DNA of 64,000 nucleotides from the NCBI GenBank assembly GCA_028023455.1, contig JAQFVV010006541.1, forward strand, positions 432,001-496,000, given 5' to 3'. Origin of the DNA: Epiperipatus broadwayi (lineage: Eukaryota > Onychophora > Udeonychophora > Euonychophora > Peripatidae). This document shows, one piece after another, positions 24,978 to 36,750 of this stretch (positions are counted from its first letter, which is position 1; each line of letters opens with the position of its first letter). The position numbers and the translations under genes were made by a program. The notes under the pieces are model-generated. The model did no database searches. It was not told the DNA's origin and saw only the letters and a list, made by a program, of their open reading frames with translations.

Positions 24978-25240
24978 ATCACATGATGCCCATTTCTTAT
25001 GATTGCTCATAACTGTTATTAAAACAGACAAAATTCTCCATACAGTATAGCCACTCAGCGCAAGCTAGAGTAATCAATGGATGCCAGAAGGCTTGTATAT
25101 AAAATCCCTAGGGATTTTATGAAGCCAGAGTAATTAATTGATGCCAAAAGGGATTTTATGCACAAGCCTTCTGGTATCCATTGATTACTCTGGCTTGCAC
25201 TGAGTGGCACTACTGTATGGAGAGTTTTGTGTGTTTTCAG
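24978..25240. mobile_element. Hammerhead-type repeat, copy 3 (palindromic, ribozyme lost)
   Basis: Left arm ATCACATGAT through CTCCATACAGTATAGCCAC to AAAATCCCTA. The centre is collapsed, and the right arm returns through GGGATTTTATGCACAAGCC to CTGTATGGAGAGTTTTG. The middle third, where the ribozyme lies in complete copies, is deleted. Confidence 0.8.
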
Positions 25241-27599
25241 ATAATGATCTTTTTTTGCATTATGTATATTACTATGTGTGTAATCAATGATGTATCATTT
25301 TATTTATCTCAAATATCTTGATGGTCCACTACCCATTCTTCTTCTACTTTACTTCTTCTTGGTTATACCAATCAATGATGTTTTTTTTGCTTATTCTTTT
25401 TGGGATAACACTTCTTTTTACTGCTCTGCCATATGGATTTAATTGTTTAATTTGTTAAATACCAAATTATGTTTTTAAATTCTCCAGTTTAATTTTTAAA
25501 AAATCAGTAATCTTTTTTATTTACTATATCTCAAAGACATTTATTATTGTAAAAGAGTGTGATTAATAAACATCTGATGGCAGATCAGAAATGCAGTCTT
25601 AACAAGCTTGAAGCATGGGCTTCTATTCACACTCTCAAAAGTCATTGCCATTACCCTTATAAAATGATGGACTTAATTTATTGAATCAAAGCCATCTTGC
25701 TTGCATAACTATGTTACTCTGCTAGTAGGTTTAGATAGTGTAAAAAAATAACAATGGCATCTGCATATATAAATATAATTCAATGTTCATAACTGATGAA
25801 AGACAATAATCAAAAATTAATCTATGTGTAAACTTTATTTTCTAGGGTCCATAGATTATAAAAGATTTAGAGTGGTTTTAAAAAAAGGAACATGCTGTTT
25901 TGAATACTCATAGTATATATTGTTTATTGTTTTTCATATTTTAATTTGTTTTTTTTTATCATGTATGATTTGTGGTGATGTCATCTACTTTCTGATCAAT
26001 CAAACTTAAAGCTTCTGTTATTTTTATAGTCTTTTTCCAGATGTATGTTTTGTATATTAAAATATTTTTAAACAAGACTTTTGAGCATCAACATTTACAA
26101 AGATCACCAATCTATTCCAGTATAAATGTCTCTCTAAGGTTAATCCAGTTTTTTCAATCCACAGTTTTTCCACTATATTACTCCTCTAACTTCTTTATCT
26201 TATCAACTCATTTTATTATGGTATTCTTTAAATATCTTAAGGGTTTCATGAGATACAATTCATAATTTTCATGGTTCCTCTAGGATTTATTTTTCAATGG
26301 TGTCAATAAAATCAAAACATGTTGCTACTTTTGTAGACTTTCTTTTAAATATATGTTTCATATTTATGATTCAATTAAGCAATGTTTTATCAGTGACATT
26401 ATTCAGACATTCATTCTAAAATATCAACTCTAGGTATATACTCTGAAGTAAATACAAAGATGTTTAAAAGTGAAAAAATTCAAGAAGTAGCATTCTATGA
26501 ATCTTATGAATTGCTACCAGTTCATACTTTGCAAGATATAGACTAAGAAGAAAGTTTGAAGTGGATTGTATCATAAGTTAATTTAAAACCTCATTTAATT
26601 AATACAAAAACTAAAATTTAATTGAGAATAAAAGTGCTATTTTTACTTATCTATTGCAGGTATTTTATGTAAGTTTACCAAAAATATTTTTATGTAGATG
26701 TCTTCTTAGCTGTTATAACCTCAAATTAAATTAAATCTTAAATAATCATATTTTTAAAGTTGAATTAAAAAAAATTGCCTATTCTAAACCTACAACAGAA
26801 GCCATTAGAAAATAAAAATAAGATTTGCTGTTATAGTTTCATTTAAAAAAAAATTTTGGTTATTTAAATTTTTTATGAATTTCAGATTATTAAATATTTA
26901 TTAATTTATTTAAATTTAAAACATTTTTTCTTTCATAAATAATAAATAATTAAATTTTATGAAGCTGGCTTAAAAAAGCTTAATTAAGTCGACAACAATT
27001 AAAAGTAGGTTTATAGTATTAAAATATTTTTTCCCATCTTTTTCAAGTATTATTAACACATTTTAAGTTGAAGGATTTTTCAAGTTTAATCTTAGTTCTT
27101 TGGTTTTCTGCTTATATTCTCTATATCACTCCAATAAATTTCCTTTTCTTATCAACCTATGTCACACAAGGTTACTTTTAAGATATTACAGTATCTTGGA
27201 ATCTAATTTAAAACATCCCCTGTCTACTTATTTGTTTTCTCACCCAAATATTTTGCTTCTAACAACTCCATATTAACTCCAACATTCATCTTTAAATACT
27301 TCATCATATGAAGTCTTTGTATTGATCTTCATTTAAGAGTCCAAATCAAAAATCCATTACGTAAGAATTTCTCATGTATTAATACAACCTTTAGTTTTCA
27401 AACGTACTAGCCATATTTTTTATACAAACTGCATTTTAATCATTTTTTACTTATATATTTTAGAGTATTTCATTTATATATAAGTGTAATTACTTTTCTA
27501 ATTACTTATTAATTGCCTGATTTATTTAGATTAAACACATTAGCTAAATAATAACCAATTGATTATGAATAATAATAATTTGTAACTACATAGTACTTT
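25241..27599. other. AT-rich stretch without recognised genes
   Basis: Weak hints of antisense LINE wording near 27080-27430 could not be aligned to a motif. Nothing else supported. Confidence 0.4.
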
Positions 27600-27840
27600 A
27601 AACAAGGCAAAACTCTCCATACAGTAGTGACATCCTGTGCCAACAAGAGTAATCAATGGATGCCAGAAGACTTGTGCATAAAATCCCTATCTAATGCCTA
27701 CTCATCCAATATACCCAGACTTGTTTCAGGCTTGTGGCCTTCATCAGTGAGAAGTCTTGGATATGAGAGCACTGCACCTAGATCTTAGAATCTAATGCAA
27801 TCCTCCAATTATGTGCTAGTATGAGATAGTAATCATGTGA
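27600..27840 (-). mobile_element. Hammerhead-type repeat, copy 4, ribozyme core intact
   Basis: Starts AAACAAGGCAAAACTCTCC and ends AATCATGTGA. The interior is shortened, joining ATGCAATCCTCC to AATTATGTGCTAG. The minus strand at 27712-27754 reads CTCA-CTGATGA-AGGCCACAAGCCT-GAAAC-AA-GTC-TGGG. Stem II here is four pairs because A10.1 faces T11.1. Stem I keeps A-T, C-G, T-G, C-G next to the core. Of all copies this core is closest to the hammerhead consensus. Confidence 0.87.
27712..27754 (-). ncRNA. Predicted hammerhead ribozyme, copy 4
   Basis: CTGATGA, stem II AGGC/GCCT with loop CACAA, GAAAC, AA, GTC. All invariant positions are present. Stem I is shorter (four pairs, then a T-T mismatch). 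Confidence 0.7.
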
Positions 27841-29522
27841 TGTATATGATACTTTCTTAACACAGTATATTCTATTTAGCACTTTATCATAAATTTTAAT
27901 GAGCCTCTTATTTTGCAATGACAATCAATTATAATTTGCCTTGTCTTTTTTTTTAATAGCGTTTTCTAAAACACAGTGTTGAGATGTACAATCATCATTA
28001 AATATTAGATTTTCATAGTCTTATTATTGTTTGCACTTTCTGAAGAAGACGGTTGCTTAGTCCAAACTGACAGTTTTTTTTTTAAGTTCAAAATAATTAA
28101 ATATATTGTGTAAAGTACATAGAAGAGTGTGTTATTATAGCTTATATTTATTAAATACAAATATTTCTACTGATAACTTCTTACTATCTAAAAGCACTAA
28201 CAAACATTAATCTGTTGTTTTGAAAAATTACATAATATAAATTTCTTTATATTGTATACAAATGTAATCGTAGAACGTACATTTCAAAATGGTGCATTTA
28301 CCTGATATTAAAGGTATTAACTTCCATTAATTGAATAAAATACTAATGTATACCTAATAATAAAAAAATAGGCTAAATTTAAGAAGTAAAAAAAGTGTAA
28401 GAGAAAGTCTCCCATTCGTTATCTTCTAAGCAATGTTCTTAATTGTTTTTAAAAATTTGGTAATTTGAAAATATATGCATATATCTATTGAAATGTAATT
28501 TACCTGATTCAATTTTTTTATTTAGATTTTTCAAAATAAAGATAGAATTTAGTAGTAACCTCCATTAATTAACTGAAATATTAATGAATGTATATTAATA
28601 AAAGGGTTCAATTTAGGCAACAAGTCTATAAAAATAAATTCAAACCCGTAGCTTCACATAATTTATATTTGAAAAAAAATGTTAACTTGCAATAATTAAA
28701 TAAAAGCTGACTTTTTTTACAGTGCATCCACTGGCCTTATATTTGATCCACTGCTTCCATCGCATGCATAGAATGACATGACACTAAATGTAAAATCATA
28801 AAAGCATGTCTTATAGTTAACAACACCTATGCAATAAACCAGAAGGAAGCATGCTTTTCTCTTTTCAAAAAGTGGATTTGTTAATCCACTTTGCATATAT
28901 TTAAATATTTGTTGTATACATTTTCTATCATGCACAGCATCCCACTTGCTATGATTATGAGAAGATAAAATTTCTCACAGGCAATTAATATTATAATTTG
29001 TATTTAGCTCACCACTGAGTGCGTTTTACTGCATTTAGACATATTACTTGTTTAATTGGAAAGTCTACATGTTTGTTATTTTGAGTTAAACAATATTAAA
29101 AATTATGCAATACAGTAAATGACTTTTAAAAAGAATAATAGTGAGTGTAATAAATTAAAAATCATTTATTCACTGCTTTATAAATGACTTTAAACACTAT
29201 TCAAAATTATGCAATACAATATTTTAAAAAACCCTTAAAATATTTTTTTATTATCTTTTATATACATAATGCATGCTAATATCTTACAATGTATGTGGTG
29301 AATAGTTGAAGTATGTAACTACATAATATATGCATTGATTCAAAGATTCCATATCAGGAAGCATGTAGAGACTAATAGTCATTTTTTTTACTTGGACATA
29401 TATATTATAATAATTGCCATAGTATTAAGGAAGTTTATTAATCAAAGCATACATAAACATGAAACTAACAGTGTTTTCATGAAGATTTGTGATGATGTTA
29501 TTTTAGTTGTACTTATATTTCA
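27841..29522. other. AT-rich spacer with one hammerhead-like motif
   Basis: At 28040-28069 CTGAAGAAGAC, then GTCCAAACTGACAG, resembles the core with G12 replaced by C. No gene or other repeat recognised. Confidence 0.4.
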
Positions 29523-29739
29523 GACTATTTCCATCATCTAATATTAAGCATTAGATGTATTTAAAAATATTTAAATTTTCTAATTACATTCAACTGTTAG
29601 TAGTTGCTGACACGTACGTATATTCACAACATTTTGGGTAGTACTATTCTCCCCTCTTTTTCAAGTTTTGCCAGACTAACCAGTGATAGTATTAGCATCA
29701 CCACACTATGAGGAATTCTAACATCTACAAAGTCTAATC

Positions 29740-30019
29740 TTAAAATGCTGAAAAGCAATGACTGCATCTATGAGATACCATGTGAATGTGGAAAATGGAT
29801 GTTGGTGAAACCAGTTACACCATTGAAAATTAATTGCAAGAGGACAAAATGATAGTTAGAATAGAGAAAATAGGTGTGTCTAAGGTAGAAGATCATGTCT
29901 GCACCAATGAATATATGTTCAATTGGAAAAATACAAAAATTTGGAGAGGAAAAAGTAGAAGAAAGTTCAAAGAAGCTGCTCACATGACAATGGCAAATAA
30001 TCCCCATAAGTCAACCTAA
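29740..30019 (+). pseudogene. PLE GIY-YIG endonuclease domain fragment
   Basis: One frame gives NDCIYEIPCECGKWMLV, then TPLKINC; another gives EDKMIVRIEKIGVSKVEDHV, MFNWKNTKIW and KFKEAAHMTMANNP. This follows the GIY-YIG end of Penelope-like elements: VY-x-I-P-C-x-C-G-K-x-Y-I-G-E-T, a Lys/Arg helix, DHV with F-x-W, then KEA-x-H near the C-terminus. The second YIG-type motif is degraded to WMLV. A frameshift lies at about 29830. No RT upstream. Confidence 0.75.
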
Positions 30020-30101
30020 AGTGACTATACATAATGCATGAAAACAACTAATCAACTTTGCTCTTAAAAAAGAGAAAAATCAGGAGTAACCTCATATATA
30101 A

Positions 30102-30180
30102 GGATGATGGCTCAGTTGGTTAGAGTGCTACTCTTGAAGACAATATTGAAGAATCTAAGAATCCAGGTTTATTTCCCATG
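30102..30180 (+). mobile_element. tRNA-like SINE head
   Basis: TGGCTCAGTTGGT (30108-30120) is a near-perfect Pol III A box. AGGTTTATTTCCC (30165-30177) is a mutated B box. The text that follows (30181 on) is shared with the inverted arm of the PLE locus, so this head appears fused to PLE-type terminal sequence. Not a functional tRNA: the acceptor ends do not pair. Confidence 0.65.
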
Positions 30181-30420
30181 CTAGTATAGTCACTGGTCAG
30201 GCCAGCAATATCTGAAGAAGAGAGAAAAATAATACCACTCAAAATGTTGTGCATATATTAAAAGTGTGTTCTAATACCAACAGTTGAATGAAATTTGAAA
30301 ACTTAAATAAAGTTACATTTTGCTAAAAACATTCAATTCTTAATATTAGATGATGGAAATGGTTCAATATATAAATACAAATGAATCCAACAACTATCTC
30401 ATACATTTACAGCATTTTAT

Positions 30421-31002
30421 CCAGGAACAGAGACATCATTAGATGACTGTGGAGATTAAATGAATTATAATGTCTTCCACATATGTCATCACAATGATAT
30501 TTAATAATTAAATTAAAAATTTGTGATTCTATTCAAGAAATAAATAAATAAAAATATATATAACACATATGTATTACAAATATTAAAGCAAGAAACTGTG
30601 TCTTTTGAAAGTAATTACCATTTGTAGATTAATATTTATTATGCAATTATTTAAATTAGAAATGCATGATTCTGATTAATAATACTAATCAGTTTATTAT
30701 GTGAGAAAGATATTTAAAGTTCTAAAGAAAATTACATTTAGTAGTACAACTGATCATAATAAGTTATACTTTTGTGATATTGTAGTTGATAACTCATGTG
30801 TTATTATATCATTTAAATAATATATAAATATCGAAGACAGAGGAATAGCCATATATTGCATTATGTTCTTTTATTCTACTAATGTGAGTGAAGCCACAAA
30901 TGTCAAAACTCTTATAATCATAAACAATGTTATTTGTTTATAATATATATATATATATGATAAACAAAAATGCAAGTTAAAAAACTTGCTAACGCTTGTA
31001 TT
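30421..31002. other. AT-rich spacer, nothing recognised
   Basis: Ends in a (TA)n run (30943-30958) before the palindrome. Confidence 0.45.
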
Positions 31003-31274
31003 TATGTCCACAGATGGCGTCCTACCAAGACTGCCAATCAAGCGTATGTTTTGTTTACATAAACGTCAGAGTAGTTAGTATTCACTATCTCTAACTATAA
31101 TTCTACTTTCAGATCATGATTTCAAGCTATTCACTGACGATAGCAAATAGCTTGAAATCATGATCTGAAAGTGGAATTATAGTTAGAGATAGTGAATACT
31201 AACTACTCTGACGTTTATGTAAACATAACATACGCTTGATTGGCAGTCTTGGTAGGACACCATCTGTGGACATA
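31003..31274. mobile_element. Near-perfect palindrome, 129-bp arms, 14-bp loop
   Basis: Arms 31003-31131 and 31146-31274 pair with three mismatches that I can count. The ends are TGTCCACAGATGG and its complement. TA runs flank both sides (30943-30958; 31273-31292). No coding capacity. Looks like a foldback or MITE. If transcribed, either strand folds into a long hairpin RNA. Confidence 0.88.
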
Positions 31275-31292
31275 TATATATATATATATATC

Positions 31293-32205
31293 AAGTAAGA
31301 TGCTATTCTTCTGTATTCTCACATCTGTAGAATAACTTTTTAGGTTAAATCCTATAAAAACTTGGTCTTGAAGTGAAATAGATCCCCTTTTACTTAAATA
31401 AATTCAACCAGAGCTATTATAGGTTAATGGAGAAATGTATTTAGTCTCACGAGTACTGTTAATTTGTAAAAATTGATAATTTCCTAGTGAAATAAAAAGA
31501 TAAATTTATTTCTGCTTTCCATTCTTTATTAACTAAATATCAAGAAAAATATAAATTCAATGTGTTTAAGCTATCATACATCTCCACAGAATAAATAGGA
31601 GAATGACCTTTAGATATGAAGGCTGACTGTGAATAGTAAATAAACAATGCCCAATTAGGAGTTGCTACTGCCTTTTATAATAGAATGTTAATTCATTAAA
31701 TTTTTCAGTCAAGTTATTATAGGGCCTAGTCTTTTTCATGAGCACCTCATTCCACCAGACTTCTACTTGTATTAATTATGACAATAGAATTGTGTATCTA
31801 TGCAACATTTCCATCCTTTAACCACATACACTGAATTTCTAACTCCGATTCTCTATCCTGTCAAACCACCAAGAATTAAGGAAGTGTTAATAGGATAGGC
31901 TTAGCAGGCTGTAAATCTTGCTTGGGGCAGTACAATAACTAATGTGTCACTTTGGAATTTGATCTCAGTGGATCAGAAGTTTAACTGCAAAATGTTGGAT
32001 ATTGAGTCAGTCCTATTCAAAGATCCTGTGTCTAATTGAAAAGAACATAAAAAATTTTAAACTAAAAATGCCTGTCTCATACAATCTGGCTAGGTTATCA
32101 TGCCCAGGCAAACTTCTTGCTTCATTAGTTAAAATAACAATAATAAATATATGTAGTAATGGTAAAGCAAAAGGAAGCAATAGTACTTAAGGTAAGTATT
32201 ATAAA
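31293..32205. other. AT-rich spacer, nothing recognised
   Basis: No feature supported. Confidence 0.45.
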
Positions 32206-34800
32206 TCTTTTTTTAAATATAGGTACATGGAATAAATACAAACTTTCCTTGATATAAACTCTTCAAAACCAGAATAGAGAACTGCATTGGTGACTAAAAA
32301 CTATCAATATTGAGAAAAATTCAGATATAGCTGTTCTTGGTAGAAGTTGTCTCCAAGATGAAGAAAGTTTAATAGATCATAAATATAGATACACATTTAT
32401 AAATACAACTTTTCTTTGAAAAAGCAATTCAATCAGTGAAAGGAGAATTCATAGTTTCGGATTTACTACAAAATCTACTTTGCTAAGTTCTATTACTGGT
32501 ATTCCTTATTGTATTAAATGATATAATAATGAAGCTAAAACTCACACTGCATAATGGCACTAGTGCTCAATATCTATGCCCATATCCTAGACTCATATAA
32601 TTCAGAGAATAAAAGCTTTTATTCTTTATTGGATAACATTAACAGATCAGTAAATGTCACATGATCACCATTCTCTATGCTTACAAAAGCTGTTAAAACC
32701 GAGACAATACTTTCCATACAGTAGTGCTACCCAGTGGAAGCCTAAGTAATCAAGAATGCGAGAAGGTTTGTGCATAAAATCCCTATCTCATAACTACGCA
32801 TCCAGTTGGGGATATTAAATGAATAGGCACTAAATAGGAATTTTATGTACAAACCTTCTTCCACCCATTGATTACTCTGGCTTGCATTGGCTGGCACTAT
32901 TGCATGGAGACTTTTGCCTCTCTTTTACCCATAAAAGATCAAACTTCTTGAAGACAAATTCGTGGGTCGTACAAATAATAAATTTGGGACAAAAGTTATT
33001 GGAAATAATGCTATTAGTGCTGAAATTCAAATGGTTTATTATTCCATTTATGCACAATACATAAGCTGAGTATCATGAACAATTTATTTATGCAGGAAAC
33101 CCAGTAAAAGGAAGCATAGGTACATTCATTTTAAAATAATGGCATTTATGAGTCTGATTATAAAACAAATTTACAATAAATGAACTTTTACAAGCACAGT
33201 TACTAAACAGATAATAGATTAGTAAACTCCAAAATTAAAATGATAGTCACAATAAAAAATAGACATTATTTCAATCATATTCATAATAAGTCGGTGTTTG
33301 GTTTTTAAAAGAATCTACTATATATACTAGAGTTCAACAGCTATTAAATACTAAAATTGCTAACATGAATCTTCAGGACTGTCATAGTGCTGAAGCATGC
33401 AATTCTCTTAAGAAGTATGTTATGAATACCAATAAATATATATTTTTGGATTCACTAAAAACACATGGCTGGGTGATCTTGTGATTAGTTATTTAATTAA
33501 AAGAAAACATGGCATTTTCTGCTTTCCAGAATAGTAGATTAATATGGAACTTCATAATAAAAGTAAAATATAAAAACAGAAGTTCAATAACTGACAAGAA
33601 GTGATAATTAGTGTTCAAAGCCACAAAAATAATACAGACATATGTTGATTGTTGTCATTCCAGATCTTTTTTGATGCATGAAAAATGATATATGGACTTG
33701 TGAAATAGTATTCCAACCTTATTAAATTCAGCAATGATATCTTCTTTTATGATGATAATGGTCAGAGAATTGTTTTGATCATCTTTTGAATAATATAATC
33801 CAAGATAGTGATGATGACTTTTAATAATATAACCAATCTACCAATTCAAATATGAACAAAAGTACTCAGCTTAGTGAAGAGTCAAACATTCTTTGGTAAT
33901 CTTAAAAATGGAAAGTCTGAAGATTCTGCTGAAATCCTAGAAAAGTTTTAAAATATGGTGGTGGTATGTTAGCTTCAACACTATTGGAATTTTTTAGATA
34001 TATATGAATTCATAAACTTAGGTCACTCAATCTTAGGGATGTTTTTACTGTTCAATTTTTATAAACAAACAGAATAAGCGAAATTGCATTAATTTTTATA
34101 GAATATCATTATTATCCACTAGAGATTAGTTTTGCTGAATTAGTTACTTCTAATCATAGATGAATGGTTATCAGAGACTCAATGTGATTTTAGAGAATCA
34201 GAAAGCATTATATATATATATATATATATATATATGCTCTTATGATATCTATATAAATCAATATATATATATATATATTGATTTTGTTGCCAAGCAAATG
34301 TGAGAAAAATGTCAGGAGCAAAAAAAAAAAGATTTATATCTTACTTTTATTGATTTTGTTACAGCATTTGATTCAGTTAATAGGACAGGTAAATGACAAA
34401 TAATGAGAGAAAGGGTTATTACTACAAGTGAAAAATCAAAGATAAAAACTTGTTGAACAAGGATGTGTAATTGCTCCAATATTGTTTTCAATATTTTTGG
34501 CAGTGGTTTTTGGATTTTTTTCATAGGCAGTTTGATCAAATCACAATCAAGATACAACACACATTTGATAGCAGATTTTTTTAATGTGAATTAATTATAT
34601 GTGAAAACAGTCACTTTTTTTTTGGGGGGGGGGGATTCTTGATTTATAGTATGCTGATGCTTGTATTATTTTATGTTAGTTCAAAAGATGTTTGATAGAA
34701 TGTTCTTAATGTTTTGAATAAAACATATAAAGGCTTTGGTTTATTACTTAATGTTCAAAAACTTCAAATTCTTTATCAACCAGTAATAGAATAAAAAAAT
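32206..34800 (+). mobile_element. Old APE-type LINE, interrupted
   Basis: Both enzymatic domains are traceable on plus through many breaks. Endonuclease: GTWNKYKL, then NSDIAVLG-type wording, TKSTLLSSITGIPYCI and VLNIYAHILDSYNSENKSFY to about 32660. Then a hammerhead-type repeat is inserted. After it come NGLLFHLCTIHKLSIMNNLF (33025-33090), LKNGKSEDSAEILEKF (33900-33950), FIDFVTAFDSVNR (34348-34386, RT catalytic Asp), EQGCVIAPILFSIFLAVV (34450-34510), LQYADACIILC (34645-34680, second catalytic Asp lost) and YKGFGLLLNVQKTSNSL. The order endonuclease then RT and the GV-x-QGCV-AP-LFS-FL wording identify it as a LINE. Very old: nearly every motif has moved frame. Confidence 0.8.
32659..32925. mobile_element. 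Hammerhead-type repeat, copy 5 (palindromic, ribozyme lost)
   Basis: TCACATGATCACCATTCTCT, then CCATACAGTAGTGCTACCC, with a collapsed centre near 32800 (CATCCAGTTGGGGATATT). The inverted arm returns to CATGGAGACTTTTGCCTC. Sits inside the LINE at 32.2-34.8 kb, so it is younger than that element. Confidence 0.78.
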
Positions 34801-34969
34801 CCTCATCAATTTTTAGCTTGAATGCTTATTAACTTATGATTGATGAACTTAAATGTTGCAGGGCAACACAAACTACAACATGTTGCAGCTGTTTTAAAAA
34901 GTTAAAACATAGAATATAACAACTATATTAGATGCATATAGAACTGATATTTTATTTAATTATAAGGAA

Positions 34970-35394
34970 ACAGGAAAAACTCACTATATATATTGCCACA
35001 CACAGCAAGCTAGAGTACAGAAGGCTTAAAATCCCCATCTAGTGCATACTTATCCAATATCCCCAGATTAGTTTCTGGCTTATGGCCTTCGTCAGTGAGT
35101 AGCCTTGGATCTGAGAGTACTGCATCTAAATCTTAGGATCCAATGCAACCCTCCAGCAAACACCTTTTATCTCCATTTAACAATAAAACTATGAGTCTTA
35201 AACTGAAAACACCTTAATATTTTCAATCCAAGCCCATTAGCTTATACAGTCATATGGGTCTGAATCCAGTTCAGTACCCATACTTTTGGTTACTCTAGCT
35301 TGCTGTGAATGGCAATATATATAGTGAGTTTTGCCTGTTTTAACAACAGTTATACACAAGCATAAGAGGAGGTGGTCATGTGATGTTTATTGGC
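34970..35394 (-). mobile_element. Hammerhead-type repeat, copy 6, ribozyme core intact, 14-bp target duplication
   Basis: TTAATTATAAGGAA (34956-34969) and TTAACTATAAGGAA (35395-35408) flank the unit with one mismatch. The interior is nearly full length. Minus strand at 35060-35101: CTCA-CTGACGA-AGGCCATAAGCCA-GAAAC-TA-ATC-TGGGGA. The cleavage triplet is ATC rather than GTC, which is still within the hammerhead rule (H at position 17). Confidence 0.86.
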
Positions 35395-35535
35395 TTAACT
35401 ATAAGGAAGTGAAACTTAGTACAATATAAAAGCAATACAAAAGTTTTTTTTTTGAGAAGTCTTGCAAAATTTACAAAATACAATAGCAAGATTAGAAAAC
35501 CTATCAATATGTTTTTTATCCTACTGGATATTTAA

Positions 35536-35720
35536 TATATAGCGGGTTTGAACTCAGACATTCACATGACCCTCAACTATCCACACTATCTCATACTGCT
35601 GATACACTTGATCACAAATGTGTTGACAAAATAAACAATCTTCAAATATGTATTTTATGTTAAACCAGCACTCGTCAGTTGGTCCAGATTGTCACCTTCA
35701 CATATGGATAATGGAAGACT
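35536..35720 (-). mobile_element. SINE-like repeat family B
   Basis: Complement ends GTCTGAGTTCAAACCCGC (B-box-like). The inner text (AACCAGCACTCGTCAGTTGG on plus) matches the copy at 55.0 kb. Confidence 0.6.
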
Positions 35721-36337
35721 TCCTAAGAGATTGTTTTATGGTAAAGTTGAGCATGATTTTTGTGAGGGAAGTAGACCTTGTCTACATTATAAGTTTATCT
35801 TAAAAGTATTTAAAAAATATTGCAATATCAATTATTTCTATTGGCAAGATGGCAAAGAATAGAATACATTGAAGAGCTAAAATTAAACATGGTCTAGAAG
35901 TATTTCAGAAAAAATAAGTTTTCAGCTGAAGAAATTAAATTAGCATCATAAAATAAACAAACAATAAGTCTGCATGTTCTATATGTGGCTGTATAGGTGT
36001 CACACAGATTGATTTTGCCAAACTCATTTCTAGAGTAGTTTTCCCTTTTTTTTGTTTTGAAGTTGGAATGGTTATACTCATTAATGAGTGGCTGCTTATT
36101 ATTAATATTACTAATCAAATTGTTAATAGTAATAAGATAATATTGATTTTTTGAATTCTGGAAAATTATGTATGTTTTAAATGATAAGACTAAGAGTGTA
36201 TATATCATTTATTATACTTATAATTGTTAATAATAATATTTTATAAGCATTATACATATTTATTTATAATATAATGGGCATTCTAATAGCTCTTAACAAG
36301 CTTTTCTGATAGCAAGAGAAAGCATTTAAAATCTGTT
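35721..36337. other. AT-rich spacer
   Basis: A 104-codon minus-strand frame (36208-35894) is open but has no recognisable motif. I treat it as chance. Confidence 0.4.
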
Positions 36338-36750
36338 TCATATATTATCTTGCTTATTGATACAATGGCCTTTTAAGTATCTCAATGGTTTCTCTGATTT
36401 TGCACTGGTAGAGATTATCATATCTAGATATGATCCTGGTACTAAAAAAATCAATTTTATAACCTGAATATATAGTATGGAGTGAGAGTGCTGCTGATGA
36501 TTATGAGTGTTTTTTAACTGCATTAGCATGTTCATTTCTCTAACACGATATGATGATTACTCATACCTATGTAAGCTTTACAATTTTCACATGAAATTTG
36601 ATAAACACTATGAGATTCAAAAAGGATGGAATCCTTTGGCTTGTTTATTATATTGCTGATGTTTTGATGAGTAAAAAATACTGTATTTATATTATAGCAT
36701 TTTAATATATGTCCAGTAGTATTAGGGGAGATAAACATGCTATACATTCA
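36338..36750 (-). pseudogene. Penelope-like element C-terminus with GIY-YIG domain
   Basis: Minus strand from 36747: NINTVFFTHQNISNIINKPK (linker), ESHSVYQISCENCKAYIG (GIY-YIG core: VY, C-x2-C, YIG), then, after a shift, EHANAVKKHS-stop-SSAALSLHTI, YSGYKIDFFSTRIISRYDNL and YQCKIRETIEILKRP. This is the standard end of Penelope-like proteins, which couple RT to a C-terminal GIY-YIG nuclease. One frameshift (about 36535) and one stop. No RT present; the 5' side is cut by a head-to-head second copy. Confidence 0.85.

Larger units (their letters stand above)
29523..30365. mobile_element. Penelope-like element fragment between inverted repeats
   Basis: Left arm 29523-29696 and right arm 30181-30365 are inverted copies. 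On the plus strand of the right arm, CTAGTATAGTCACTGG, CAAAATGTTGTGCATATA, CAACAGTTGAATG and TTAATATTAGATGATGGAAA each have complementary partners in the left arm, in mirrored order. A PLE nuclease fragment and a tRNA-like segment lie between. PLE terminal repeats (pLTRs) are known in direct and inverted arrangements, which fits. The right arm carries a hammerhead-like motif at 30212-30243 (CTGAAGAAGAG to CTCAAAATG). Confidence 0.72.

Noticed and set aside
27080-27430. Antisense LINE sequence
   Set aside because: Some wording is suggestive, but no RT or endonuclease motif could be placed.
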